Source of the DNA: Eutreptiella sp. 'Long Island Sound 2002'
Taxonomy: Eukaryota; Euglenozoa; Euglenophyceae; Eutreptiales; Eutreptiaceae
Length of the DNA: 64,000 nucleotides
Reading direction: 5' to 3'
Assembly: GCA_964036045.1 (NCBI GenBank)
Contig: OZ038385.1
Span: 558,001 to 622,000, forward strand
Part shown: positions 48,861 to 59,600 of the stretch, piece after piece
Position numbering within the stretch: position 1 is the first letter of the stretch
Layout of the letters: each line of letters opens with the position of its first letter
The notes under the pieces: generated by a model
Database searches by the model: none
What the model saw: the letters and a program-made list of their open reading frames with translations, nothing else
What the model was told of the DNA's origin: nothing
Program-made: the position numbers and the translations under genes

Positions 48861-50379
48861 CTAACGGTCCTGTCCTGCAATGCAATGGAGGGGAACTGTG
48901 ACAACTGCTCTTACACCCATACACAGGCACGTCTGCAGAAGAGTGCTCACTGCACCTGCCAGTAGACTGACACAGGGCAATTGGTTTCGCTTCTTACGCT
49001 GGGACATGGTCTCAGCACGGGTTAGGAGCTGCCCCTCGTTGTTCTCAACGAGGTAAGTGCGGAAGATGGGGTTGATACTCCCATCTGGTTGTATGAAGGC
49101 TGACATACGTTCCCAGGTCGCCTCAGATAACCCATAGCCATCCCACAGGGTTAGGAATTTCCATCCCTGTTTATACTCGTGGCGAGCAATACCTGCAACC
49201 ACGTAGTAACCATCGACTGCCATCTCATTGGCAGTCATCTCTTCGAGTTCGTCTGCCTTTTCTGGACTGGCAGCGTTCTCTAGGTCTATACGCTCAACCT
49301 CACTGTCACTGAGGCGCCACTCATCCCAAGACAAGTCGTCAGGGGAGTGATAGTGCCTCAACTGCTTAGGTGCACACAGCAGTTCACCACCTAGACGTGG
49401 ACTGCACCTGACATGGATCCTGGATCCATCTATCCTGATGGTACGATAGGGTCCGAAGTAAGGGTCCTGTAGGCAGTTACGTGGCCAGGAGGGTAGGCGT
49501 GAATGGTGTACAAAAACAAGGTCACCAACCTTGAAGCTGGCAGGTCGCCGTAGGCGGTTCCGTCGGCTCTGTTCACGGTCACGAATGTGTCTCAGGTTAG
49601 TACCAGCCTGGTTAGCCAGAGACTGCTTGTGTTCCAGCCAATCTCCCACAGGGCTCTTGAAGTCCTCAGGAAAGGAGTTTTGAAGAACCAAGCAGGTCGT
49701 CCTCCATGGAACAGTTCGTGGGGGGTGAAACCCGTAGAAGAGCTCCGATGTCAGTTCATCCTCAACACTGCCCAGGGCACTAGGCGTATCCAGTCCTTGG
49801 TGCGCTCCTGTTTCATCAGGATTCTTAAGTTTTGCTCCACCACACGGTTCTGTCTCTCACAGAGAGGGTTAGACGTGTGGGTATAGGGCACACCTGTGGT
49901 TACCTCCACGTTGAGGGCATTTAGCACTCGTTTGTGTCACTGCGGATGCGTATATCCTCATCAGAGTGCACCTGCTTAGGTGCTCCATAGGGTTTGAACC
50001 ATTGTTCGACCAACATTTTCACAGTCTGCTCACCTGTGATTTTCTTACTGCAAGGGAACACACGGGTGAAGCGAGATAGACCACAGGTGACCACGAGGCA
50101 ACTATCATAGCCGCCAAAGCGTGGTAGGCCGTGGATGAAATCCACGTAGAGAAGAGAGTTAGCACAATAGGGTATGGGTAAGCTGGAGATCAGGCCCCTA
50201 TCCCTACTGTCGCTCTGCTTGCTGGCATGACAGCCACAAGATTCCACAATGGTCTGCATACGCGACCTCAATTCAGTCAGGGTTAGACTAGAGTAGAAAC
50301 ATTCACGGAAGAAGTCCAGTGAGCGATTAGCGCCAGTGTGACCAGAACTGAGATGGGACCACTGTAGGCACCCATCCAG
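48861..50379 (-). pseudogene. Element E: integrase and chromodomain
   Basis: In-frame continuation after the UGA at 50380: a His/His then Cys/Cys finger (GHTGANRSLDFF, then ESCGCHAS), the core VDFIHGLPRFGG, and HSDEDIRIRS around the second Asp. A one-base loss near 49935 leads to a frame reading TSNPLCERQNRVVEQN (catalytic Glu region), followed by a UGA and another shift near 49690. The last frame (49691-48861) holds a GPY/F block (DPYFGPYRTIRIDG) and a chromodomain (YYVVAGIARHEYKQGWKFL, WDGYG, EATWE) at about 49220-49030. The chromodomain probably targets chromatin, as in other chromoviruses. Confidence 0.85.
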
Positions 50380-51998
50380 TCAGGCCTCAGGCACCACAAT
50401 TCGGTCCTTGTAGAAGAGGTACTGATTGTTGTTATACCACTGGTGCCCGTCAATGACACGGGGTTCGAGAACAGTGCTGAGGGTTTGGAGAATTTCTTCA
50501 TACTCTGACTGATAGTCGGTTAGACTCCAACCCTCCAGGATTCCAGCAGTGCGCATGGACAGGTCAAGCTGGACATCCCTACGCTGGAAAGCCTCTCTGG
50601 CGAGCGCCTCAGAGCTCTCACCAATAAGCGCATCGAAGTTGTTGCGCGATATATAGTCAGACAGTTCATTCTTTATCCCGGGGATATGATGCACTGTCAG
50701 CCTGAACTGGCTCAGGTAAGTCCACCACCGTTTTAGCTTTGCTTTCTCTGGTGGTGGGCCCTTCTGAAAAGACTTCACAGGCTCCTGGTCACACAGCCAG
50801 ACAATAGGGTTAGATCCCAGGAGTCGGGATTGTGACGATAGCACCAACATACCGGCCAGGAGTTCCTGGTCATAGGTGCTGTAGTTGGAACGCGCTTGGT
50901 TCCATTTCCAATTCCAGTGTCCCAGTGGAACCAGTCGCCACTCACTGGTTGGATAGTCATGTTTCAACGAACCATCACGGTTCAGTCCAGTTGTACGATA
51001 ATGGCAGTGGGTTAGTTCCGCGGGGTTAAGCTCCTGCCATTGGTGGATCGTACCCCCCCCCCCTACATCACTGGCATCAGTGATCAGGACTATCTCGCCC
51101 TCAGGGCGGGGCACTCCCAGGCAGTTGGAGGAGGCAATTTCTTCTTCAACTCCTGTAAACACTCTTCCTCTCGGGAGGTCCACCTCCAGGGAGTAGTTTT
51201 CTTGATTAGGACAGTGAGGGGTGCAGAGGAGTAAGTAAAATTGTGGATGTGACGCCGATAGAAATTACAGGCGCCCGCAAAACTCCTCACATCGTGTAGG
51301 CCCTTCTGAGGGTCATTGCGAATCTGCATGTCCTGTAGGGGCTGCATCTTAGACGCGGCTGGTTTCCACGAGCCATACCCCACGTCGAAACCAAAATACT
51401 CCATCTCCTCTTTCATAAACTCACATTTTTCGAGTTTGATTCGGAGATGGTTTTCTTGACAGACAATGAAAAATTTACGGAGGAGAAGGACATGGTCCTC
51501 TTTGATATTAGTACCCAAACTCACGTCGTCGATGTGAGCCTCCATTTCTGCACCCCGAGAAATCAACTCTTGTACTAGAGGCCTGCGCCTCAGTATGTAC
51601 AAAATTTTGTTCATAACCTCCTGGAAGAGCGCTGGGGCATTAGCCACCCCGAAAGGCATAACCTTCCACTTGAAGGCACGACCCTTAGGGGTTACAAAGG
51701 CCAGCAGCTCCTGAGCTGCGGCGGTTAGGTCCACCTGCCAGAAACCAGAGCGTTTGTCCATTTTGGTCTTGTACCTGCATTTGGCAATACGCTCCAGGGT
51801 GTTTTCCATGTTAGGAATACTCCCTGAGTGGTTCTGGGTTTTCTTGTTGACCTCACCATAGTCTACAACCAGACGTAGGGCAGTCGACCCTGGTTTGGCA
51901 ACAAGGAAACAGGGACTGCAGTGATGGGGATAGTCCCCGTGCTTATACTCTTCAACGAGGCCAGCATCAATGCATTCCTGGATCTGGCACTCGATTTC
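50380..51998 (-). pseudogene. Element E: reverse transcriptase and RNase H
   Basis: Continues the frame past the UAG at 51999: SPCFLVAKPG, LRLVVDYGEVN, then the RT block 51809-51090 with KMDKRSGFWQVDL and MPFGVANAPALFQ. The active site reads HIDD (usual Y/FVDD), so it carries the aspartates with an unusual preceding pair. RT and RNase H are joined by a frameshift near 51130. The RNase H frame (51183-50380) shows ITDASDVGGGG, YDQELLA, LCDQEPVKSF and HHIPGIKNELSDYISR. It ends in UGA 50380-50382 just before the integrase finger. Confidence 0.85.
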
Positions 51999-53360
51999 CT
52001 AAACCTGTTCCTGTGGAGCGGGATAGGGACGACGCCTCACTCGCGTCTTCTCCAATTCTGGTTTCAATTTCAGGTTCATCTGGACCAGTTTTCTACAAGA
52101 AAGGGGAGGCGGCAAGGCGCCGAACACCTCCTCATAGGTTATAAGCAGTTTCTTCAGGCGGGGGTCAAGGTTAAGACTCTCGAGTTTCTGAAGGAAATCC
52201 TCCTCAGCATGGAGGTTGCTTTTTCCATGTTCTTTCTTTTTCTGCCGATCAGCAGTTTCGGCAGGCACTGAACCATCGTCCCACTCAGGGGGACATTGCT
52301 GCCCATAGTGCAGAGAATACACTAGAGGTATCTCAGGATCAGGCAGCGTATAGGACTCATCGTCCTCCTCAGACCAGATGGAGGATTTCCAGGTCTGTCT
52401 GAGGTATTGCAGCCGCTCTTGGCGCTCAATACCTTCGGCCTTCAGGTACAACAGCCGCCGGAGTTCCTGAGTGTCATGCTCAGACAATGGCATGTTATTG
52501 GCAGCAGGCCGCGCCAGAGCATCAGCACTCCGGGCCACGGGTTCATCTGTGTGCATAGGCTGCATGTGTAGCACTGGCTTCCCAACAGGGGAAGCAGGTT
52601 CAGAGGTTGACTCTAGATCTACCTCCTCTAGCAACAGCTGGGCTAGGAAAGCACTATGTTTTAGCTCAACACAGCTGGGATCAACAGAGGGAATAGTGCT
52701 GGCAATCTCAGACAGTTGGTCGTCAGCATCCTCTTTTACAGCTGCAGGTTCCATATAGTCATCGGGAGACTCACACCCTGTAAGTGTGGCAGTTAGGTGC
52801 TCAGGAGATCAATTTTTGAGATCATAAAGTGTCAGGCCACGATTTTCGGCCATGACCTCTTTCAGTAGCACCTGGTCTAGGTCACACAGGGGTACAGGAT
52901 TGAGAGATCCATCGACGATGGACAGGAAGCTGGCCCACTCAGGGGCCTGCATAGCTGTGTCTGAGTCCTCAGGCACATAGATGGGGCCGTCGGGGAGTTG
53001 CACTCTTCCAACGGTCATTCGATCTAGCATAGGGCGCCAGTAAGCATGTTCACCAGAGCAACCCCAGTCAGGGGTGCACATAACAACCCTTCCTCCCTCA
53101 TAAGCGATTTTGGTTAGAACCTTCGCGAGCAGGGAGAAGGGAGGGTTAGCATACGCTAGGCCCATTGCTTTCCAAAAGAAACGGAAAGCATTGTTCAGTT
53201 GTTTCGAGCAGTACAACTGCATGATGTGCTGTTGTTGGCTCGCAAACAATTCCACCTGGATCTCATCCAGGTTTACCTGAAAGGCCGCCAGTCAATTTTC
53301 AAGAACGTGACGGGCCAATTGGTAGTTTTCAGTACGTTTCCGTGGGGGGCCGGCCACGGG
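51999..53360 (-). pseudogene. Element E: methyltransferase-like module and linker
   Basis: A single minus frame, interrupted by a TGA near 53312 and another at 52809-52811. It reads VELFASQQQ, then FFW...YANPPF (NPPF at 53147-53136), then VLTKI, VVMCTPDW and WRPMLDRM. The order FAS-W-NPPF-hydrophobic strand-PDW resembles phage-type Dam N6-adenine methyltransferase modules known from DIRS-type and some other retroelements; this is a pattern match by eye. The equivalent segment of A, B and C has FAS and the tryptophans but WHGSL instead of NPPF. The remainder (52754-51999) is an acidic linker leading to an RT-proximal segment (RVRRRPYPAPQEQV) that ends in a UAG. Activity is improbable given the lesions. 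Confidence 0.7.
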
Positions 53361-53723
53361 ACACTGCGGTGACACGCACAGGTGAGCAGGCAGGCAAAGC
53401 ACTACGCTCACAAGGGCATCAATACGCTCGTGTCATGTGACAAAGCGTTTCAGGATCCTTGCCACTCTGCAACAAGGGAACGAAAGTATGTACAGCAACA
53501 CATCAGGATATGTACACATGGGGTGAAGACTGGACTGGGGTATGGGCATCACAGAACAATAGACACTCAGTCCTAACTCGTATCCCAATCCCAGGTCCGA
53601 CCCTCCCAGTGGCTGGTGGGGGCGGGGGCTCAAACACAACCCATGCCCTGCTCAGTCCGGACCCTGAAACCCCTGCCAATAGGGGAGGTGTCCCGCCCAG
53701 CCACAGGCGAGTTCCTGGGAACC
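53361..53723. other. Flank between element E and the LINE
   Basis: No coding feature recognised. The part near 53590-53720 is the left flank of the LINE target and would have been continuous with 61655 onward before insertion. Confidence 0.45.
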
Positions 53724-53740
53724 AAGATACTCCAAGGCCA
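53724..53740. repeat. Target-site duplication of the LINE, left copy
   Basis: AAGATACTCCAAGGCCA, an exact 17-bp match to 61638-61654. Direct duplication of the target is the mark of target-primed reverse transcription. The first two A could belong to the tail on the right side, so 15-17 bp is a fair range. Confidence 0.93.
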
Positions 53741-53922
53741 TTCGACGTGCGCGCGTGTGACTGACGAACAGCGCAAGCATAGCCTGCGCTTTACGACAAT
53801 CGCAGATTAATTCTAGCGACTTCTACTGTTACCACCCATATTTTCCTTCCTTTTTTGTCATTCTGCGCATTTCGAGCTATTCAGCACCGCCTGACAGCTA
53901 CCTTTTTCTGAAACTGCGCATT

Positions 53923-56526
53923 ATGTCCGCTCCCACAGCATCAAACCCACCCTCGGTGTCGTGCACCGCTAACGCCAACACCTCTTCCCCACTCCCATCG
54001 CTGCCGGTGCCCAGAGCCCATTCCTTGCCGTCCGGTGCAAAAAAAAAGGAAGAGAAAGCAAAAAAAAGACCCGCGGCCACAAGAGCCTCCTCTCCGGCCC
54101 TTAAACCTGACAATACTCGGTCAAAGCCGAAGTTCCAACAAAATATTGGATCTCTCCTTGCTCGCATCGCACAAGACCGAGAGTCTAGTAGTAATGCGGC
54201 CTTCTCAAGCCACTTGCCACCTTCCCTTTCCCGTGTGTCACACACATCTCCTACTCATGATTGTGAGTTTCTTGGTCAAGAAAAAAACACTTCCCTTGAA
54301 GATGGTCAAGGACAAAAAAATACAAGTGATCAAACCCATACCATGGTCCTTGATGACCAACTCATGGGAGACGACAAAAAAAACCTTCTTGGCGTCGTTG
54401 AGGACGACCAAGCAAAAAAAACCTCACACGAACCCGAAGCTCATGAGCACCCGCTCAATGATCCAATGGATGAGAGGAGGTCCATCCGACATACGCAAGG
54501 TCTCCGAACACACTCCCGTGCCTCTTCTCTCGCCCCAGACTTGCACCATGAATCTCATTTGAATGTGGAATCCGATGCGCAACACAACTCCCGAGGCAGT
54601 GCTAAAGAGGTACTTCGCGACGCATTCGTCTCAACCCCAATCAGACCCACCATGGCCATTGACGTTGATCAACCCGACCCCGCAAAAACCTCACCTCTTG
54701 CCACGGTCACTACCTTTCGGCCGAGAGGAGCATTGCCAACCGGCTTTCCGGAACCTAGGGACTTAAACAAAGACGTCCAAGCGAGTAAAATACCAGTAAA
54801 AGGGCAATCCCGCTTTTCAAAAGTGGATGTTTTTTCATCAAGCCCTTTAGTCTACCATGACACCACCCCCTTGCCTCCGAGTGATCTTTTAGCGCATCTA
54901 CGCCCGACTCCCCAAATATTGATATATGGAGACGGACTCCCATACCCGGGCTTCCTTCGTTCCTTTTCCATTGCAGACCTTCCCAATTTTGAGTGGAACA
55001 AATTAGCAGGTCTGACCACTTTTGTTATGTTGCCATCATTTGCCCCTTTTGAGGATGAGCCACCCTTCTACTCGCACAAAACCGTGGTAAAGCAAATTGT
55101 ATCTCTTATGAGATTTTCCAGGAAAAACAATAAGACCACAATTTTGTGGCTTGCGTATTGCTCAAGGGCGAACGTGGCTGACAGTGGCTTCGCCACCTTG
55201 CTGGATAGGCGCATCGACCTAATCCCCGCCCTGTCCTTCCTCAATCTATCAGTAGTGTGTCCCATTCCACACTTGGCTGCCCGCAACCCCACCAATGACA
55301 CAATTGAGGCGAACCCGAGCCCATTAGACCACCCACTCATCATAATGCAACTCACCTCGGCCGTACTCCCCAAAGAACACACGCCAAAAACCGTTGAGCT
55401 CTTCCCCAAGCAACCAGAAGCAACGACACAATCTCCACACTTATACTGCCCCCAAGCCTCGCTTCTCCAACTCCGCATTGATATCCCTTCCACCGTCACG
55501 TTAAATGTCGAGGGCACCGATGTAGTATGGAATATCACGGGGACCTTACAGCTAATGCTATTGTTGAACGGCCTCTCCCCAGACGACACCTCCACTGTCT
55601 TAAAAGGTATAGTCGCCCCCCGCATCACCAAGCAGTATTGGCCTATCCCAGCCACATCCGCCCCCGACGGTTTCCGAATTTTCGATTTTCATGTGCCACT
55701 CGACGTTCTTTCCCGTTTTTACGAGGGGCAAGACGCCCTCTCTGAAATGCATGTTTCACTAGGTCTGCTCCATGACTCAGTAGAAGACAATGCACTGATT
55801 ATCACTCACCAACCCCGTTTTCAAAAGAATGCCCCCAAAAAAAAGAAAATGCCATCCAACGAAATCAGGGATGCCATCGAATTAAACTCGTCCCTGCGGA
55901 AAAAATTTTCCTTCATAGTCCTCTTAAAAAAAAAAGACATTTTCTGCATGGTACATGAGCAAATGCTCATACAACCTGCGGTACAAGAGATTGAAAATCT
56001 CGGTGACATGATTGTTGTGTCCGCCACGACACAACACCGCATCACAGCACGAGAAGTTTCACGTACAGTCGCCCCACCCTTTGTACTTGTCCGCTTTCCG
56101 CCCATCTATGCCATCCCAGACATCATTCGCTCTGCCGCCACTTTTGGCCCAGTTGACAGCCACCAAATTTTCCAACAGTCTGGAATTTTGCTGGTTAAGT
56201 ATCAGTCTACACAGTCTGCCGCTGCCTCATATGGCGCCACGCTACCCGGGCCGGTGTATTTTACATCCGGGACTGATCACGATACGACTACATCCATTGC
56301 CGACAGATTGCAGTCAGTTTCCATAACTGACCTGCCGAGTCCCCTGCTCAATGAAGCCAACTTGGCTGCGTTCGGTGGTAGTGAGCTCTCCCCGTTCAAT
56401 ATGCCAGATCTTGTGTCAGGTGGTGATGTTTCACCAGTGCCCTCCATCCAGCCTGACCACAGTGCACGGGCTTCTGATCACCGTATGAGCGATACCCCCC
56501 CGCCGTATCCCCAACCTCCTCACTGA
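53923..56526 (+). CDS. LINE ORF1 protein, 867 aa
   Basis: An uninterrupted frame from ATG 53923 to TGA 56524-56526. In LINEs the first ORF encodes an RNA-binding chaperone that coats the element RNA. No CCHC knuckle is seen. The N-terminal third is basic, Ser/Pro-rich and low in complexity. The centre (about residues 330-570) is more ordered. A weak RRM-like stretch lies near residues 725-785 (PFVLVRFPPIY, then GPVD, then GILLVKYQST). A central ILIYGDGLP block faintly recalls GDSL-type esterases of some LINE ORF1s, but the remaining motifs are not seen. The C-terminus is Pro-rich. Eight A-runs of 7-10 bases lie inside the frame. Function is inferred from position. Confidence 0.8.
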   Translation: MSAPTASNPPSVSCTANANTSSPLPSLPVPRAHSLPSGAKKKEEKAKKRPAATRASSPALKPDNTRSKPKFQQNIGSLLARIAQDRESSSNAAFSSHLPPSLSRVSHTSPTHDCEFLGQEKNTSLEDGQGQKNTSDQTHTMVLDDQLMGDDKKNLLGVVEDDQAKKTSHEPEAHEHPLNDPMDERRSIRHTQGLRTHSRASSLAPDLHHESHLNVESDAQHNSRGSAKEVLRDAFVSTPIRPTMAIDVDQPDPAKTSPLATVTTFRPRGALPTGFPEPRDLNKDVQASKIPVKGQSRFSKVDVFSSSPLVYHDTTPLPPSDLLAHLRPTPQILIYGDGLPYPGFLRSFSIADLPNFEWNKLAGLTTFVMLPSFAPFEDEPPFYSHKTVVKQIVSLMRFSRKNNKTTILWLAYCSRANVADSGFATLLDRRIDLIPALSFLNLSVVCPIPHLAARNPTNDTIEANPSPLDHPLIIMQLTSAVLPKEHTPKTVELFPKQPEATTQSPHLYCPQASLLQLRIDIPSTVTLNVEGTDVVWNITGTLQLMLLLNGLSPDDTSTVLKGIVAPRITKQYWPIPATSAPDGFRIFDFHVPLDVLSRFYEGQDALSEMHVSLGLLHDSVEDNALIITHQPRFQKNAPKKKKMPSNEIRDAIELNSSLRKKFSFIVLLKKKDIFCMVHEQMLIQPAVQEIENLGDMIVVSATTQHRITAREVSRTVAPPFVLVRFPPIYAIPDIIRSAATFGPVDSHQIFQQSGILLVKYQSTQSAAASYGATLPGPVYFTSGTDHDTTTSIADRLQSVSITDLPSPLLNEANLAAFGGSELSPFNMPDLVSGGDVSPVPSIQPDHSARASDHRMSDTPPPYPQPPH

Positions 56527-56608
56527 GCACGCAAGTCACACGCACCTTCATTTCTCCACAGTTGGCGAGAATGGCCTGCCCCCCGCGGCGATACACGATG
56601 TTACTGAT

Positions 56609-59600
56609 ATGAATCTGCATCAGGCCTCACCCCCGCTCCTCCATTGCCTACCTGTGCCCCTGTCTGCACTTTTACAGTGTGCCACGGTCAGAGTAACCTC
56701 CTACAGTGAGCTGTCATACACGCTGGACGCATGGCAATCCAACACATGGCAGTTTTCCCACCTTGTTTCCATTTCCTTGGGTACCAGACGCCTATACCTC
56801 TCAGTGCTCACGCTCCTCACACTCTCTGCACTCACATCCACTACCCTCGCTGACATCGTGTGTCAATATTGCCGGTCTCCCCAACAACGCCAGAGACACC
56901 ACCCCCCTGCAGGACCCCTGCGGCCTGAATCCATCAAAGAACCCCAACATGAATCCCCTGAACCCCCCCCCCCCTCACCGCCACCTGAACCCCCCCCAGC
57001 AGCGCAAGATACCACCTTCAGAGCAGCCCCAACTGGACACACCCTGTCGCATGCATCTCTAAATGTAGGAGGATCTGAGATCACGCCCAACCGACTGTGC
57101 CACCTCTTGAATGGGTTCACAGAGGACCCACATACCCTCAGCCTACAGGAGTTTAAACCCACGGGAACACACCATATCAGGGAATACGAGCGAGTGGCCA
57201 TGTTTTGGAAATACCACTTACTCTCCAGTTCCCCGACGTCCAAAAATGGTGTAGCACTCCTCATTCACACCTCCGTATCCCCCTCACCACCTGCACTCAC
57301 TGTCCATGTACCTGGTATACTGATCTCCACTCAACTGCACCTACACCCTGACCCCCTGATCCCCCCCTTGAGGATAGCCTCCTACTACGGCCCACACTCC
57401 ATAAAAGACAAGCGACTGTGCGAACCTGCTCTTGGTTCCCTCCTCCGTGAGGCATGCATCATACTCGGCGACTACAACTGTACCACCCATCACTCTCACG
57501 CCACGACACTCACCAGCAATCTTTGGCCCTGGCTGATAGCCAAAGAGAGATCGGGTGCACTGAGTGACCTGCTCATACCATATACCACCACCATACCATA
57601 TACCAGAGTCAGACGTTATGCTGGCACGAAGAGTTACATAGATCGCGCATACGGTACTCGCCTGTACCGGGCCTGCTACAGCCCCTCATCTGCAGAAGTA
57701 CTAGACTTCTCCAAGGTACACGGGACCTCTGACCATGACCCGATCATAGTTAGGTCCATACCCTGGAACGCCCCACACATGCCAGAACCCCGCTGCACAC
57801 AGTGGAATCGCCGAGACGTGCACAGATTCAGAACTCTCATTGAGTCTGCTGTGCATGGACTGCAATTCCCAGCCACCTATCACGATGTGGAGACCACATA
57901 CCACACACTGACACAACACATGCTGGCGGCAATGCGAGCGGTTAATGCTACCAAAGCGCCTCCTGCACCAAAAGCCACTGACATCTCAGACTGGCACCAA
58001 TTTGTCAAGCAACTGACCCGCCAGGCCAAAAGACGCTCCAAAGTCTTTTACCGCCGCATCAAACACACCCTCCTCACACCACCAGCACCCTCCACCTTAC
58101 CTGTACCGTCATGCAAAATACAGCGCATCCTCCAGCGTAATTCCCCCTGGAGCGCACGTGCAGCTGAGATAATCACCCTTCGACCTGTAATGGATGACCC
58201 CCCCCCCCCACGGTAGAGGAGCTGCGCTCCCTCGCAAAATCCTCCAGGAAGAAATCCCCTGGCCCCGACGGTGTACCCCCCTACCTTCTCGCCGTACTAC
58301 CTGATGCAGCCTTTGCCGTACTACACAGTTGCCTGTCCGTCTGTTACGAAGCCGGGGACATCCCCCACTGCTGGTTGATTTCTGAGACCCTATGCATTTC
58401 TAAAGGTAAGGGGTCATGGAGGGATCCAGACAGGTGGCGACCCATTGCAATGAGCAATTCGGTCTACCGATTACTCATGCGCTGGATTTATAAGAAACTG
58501 TACCCCCTTATATCCCCCCACCTCCACCCACGGCAATATGGAGGGAGACAAGGTGTTTCGACAGCCCATGCCACACAAACATTCCTAGACGACATTGATA
58601 ATGGCACCAGGTGGGAAGCGATTTTCGCTTTTGATATGTACCATGCCTTCGACAGCCCGCCGAAGATACTCATTAGGGATGTGCTCCAGCGAATGGGGAC
58701 CCCAACCAAGCTACTGCTCCTAATTTCCACGGTGCTTGAGCACGGGTCTACCTACATCAGGGGAACCCCCAATGAAATCTTCGGTACTACCCATGGTGCT
58801 AAGCAGGGTTGCCCCATCTCATGCTTCCTTTTCGTTGTGGTCTTCGAGATCCCCCTACGATACATACAGTCACATAACATCATATTCTCCGCATATGTCG
58901 ATGACATATCTGCCCCCGTGGCCCAGCATGATGGCCCCAGAATTGCCTCTGTGGTTCAGGCCGGCCTGAACCTGATTGGCTGTCAGCTGAATGTTATAAA
59001 AAGTGAGTCCCTCCCTGTGACCCCCCTCTGCCCCCCTCCACCCGTGCTACCAAAATACACACATCCGCCCGAACCCCTGCAGGTGTCAAATGATTTCTGG
59101 ACTCCGGAGGTCTGTACACGTTGGCCGGATTGGGCAGACTCTACCGAGTATCCCATGGCCCAGGTATCCCACCTCATGCACCTTGGACACCCCATACCGA
59201 AGAACTTTGAGGTCGGACGTGCGTTTCAGCTGATTTTCAGTGAGCTCCAAGCTCAACTTGCTGAGCTGAACGCCCTACCCTCACAGTCGCTCGACAGAAT
59301 CCTAGTGGCGAAGACCCTCATCATGCCACGACTCCTGTATCGCTGTGAGTGCCTCCCCTTGGCTGATGCACAGCTCAGTCAACTGGCGCGGGCCATCGAG
59401 CGTTACGTTTTTGGAGTTGCCGGGTTACCGTCACTGCTTGCGAAAAAAACATTGTACACACACCACACCCATGGCTTGGGACTACGTTGCATCAACATAC
59501 TCCAGCCGACCCGCATACTTGACTCCCTCCACACCAACCCACGGCTATTACGATTCGACACGCAGACCAAGTTTGCCCTGTCCCCGTGGCGCCTATACAC

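Larger units (their letters stand above)
48861..53360 (-). mobile_element. Element E: decayed pol of a second Ty3/gypsy family
   Basis: Minus-strand pol remnant unlike family 1 at the sequence level. From the right: methyltransferase-like module, linker, RT, RNase H, integrase, GPY/F block, chromodomain. Gag and protease are not seen. LTRs were not identified on either side. At least four nonsense codons and three or more frameshifts are visible, so it is an old copy. Confidence 0.85.

Noticed and set aside
53898-54245. Antisense ORF over the start of LINE ORF1
   Set aside because: Shadow of the sense frame, no domain, no conservation argument.
54895-55160. GDSL-type esterase domain in LINE ORF1
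   Set aside because: Only a GDG-like block is visible; the other catalytic blocks are not found by eye, so it is mentioned but not called.
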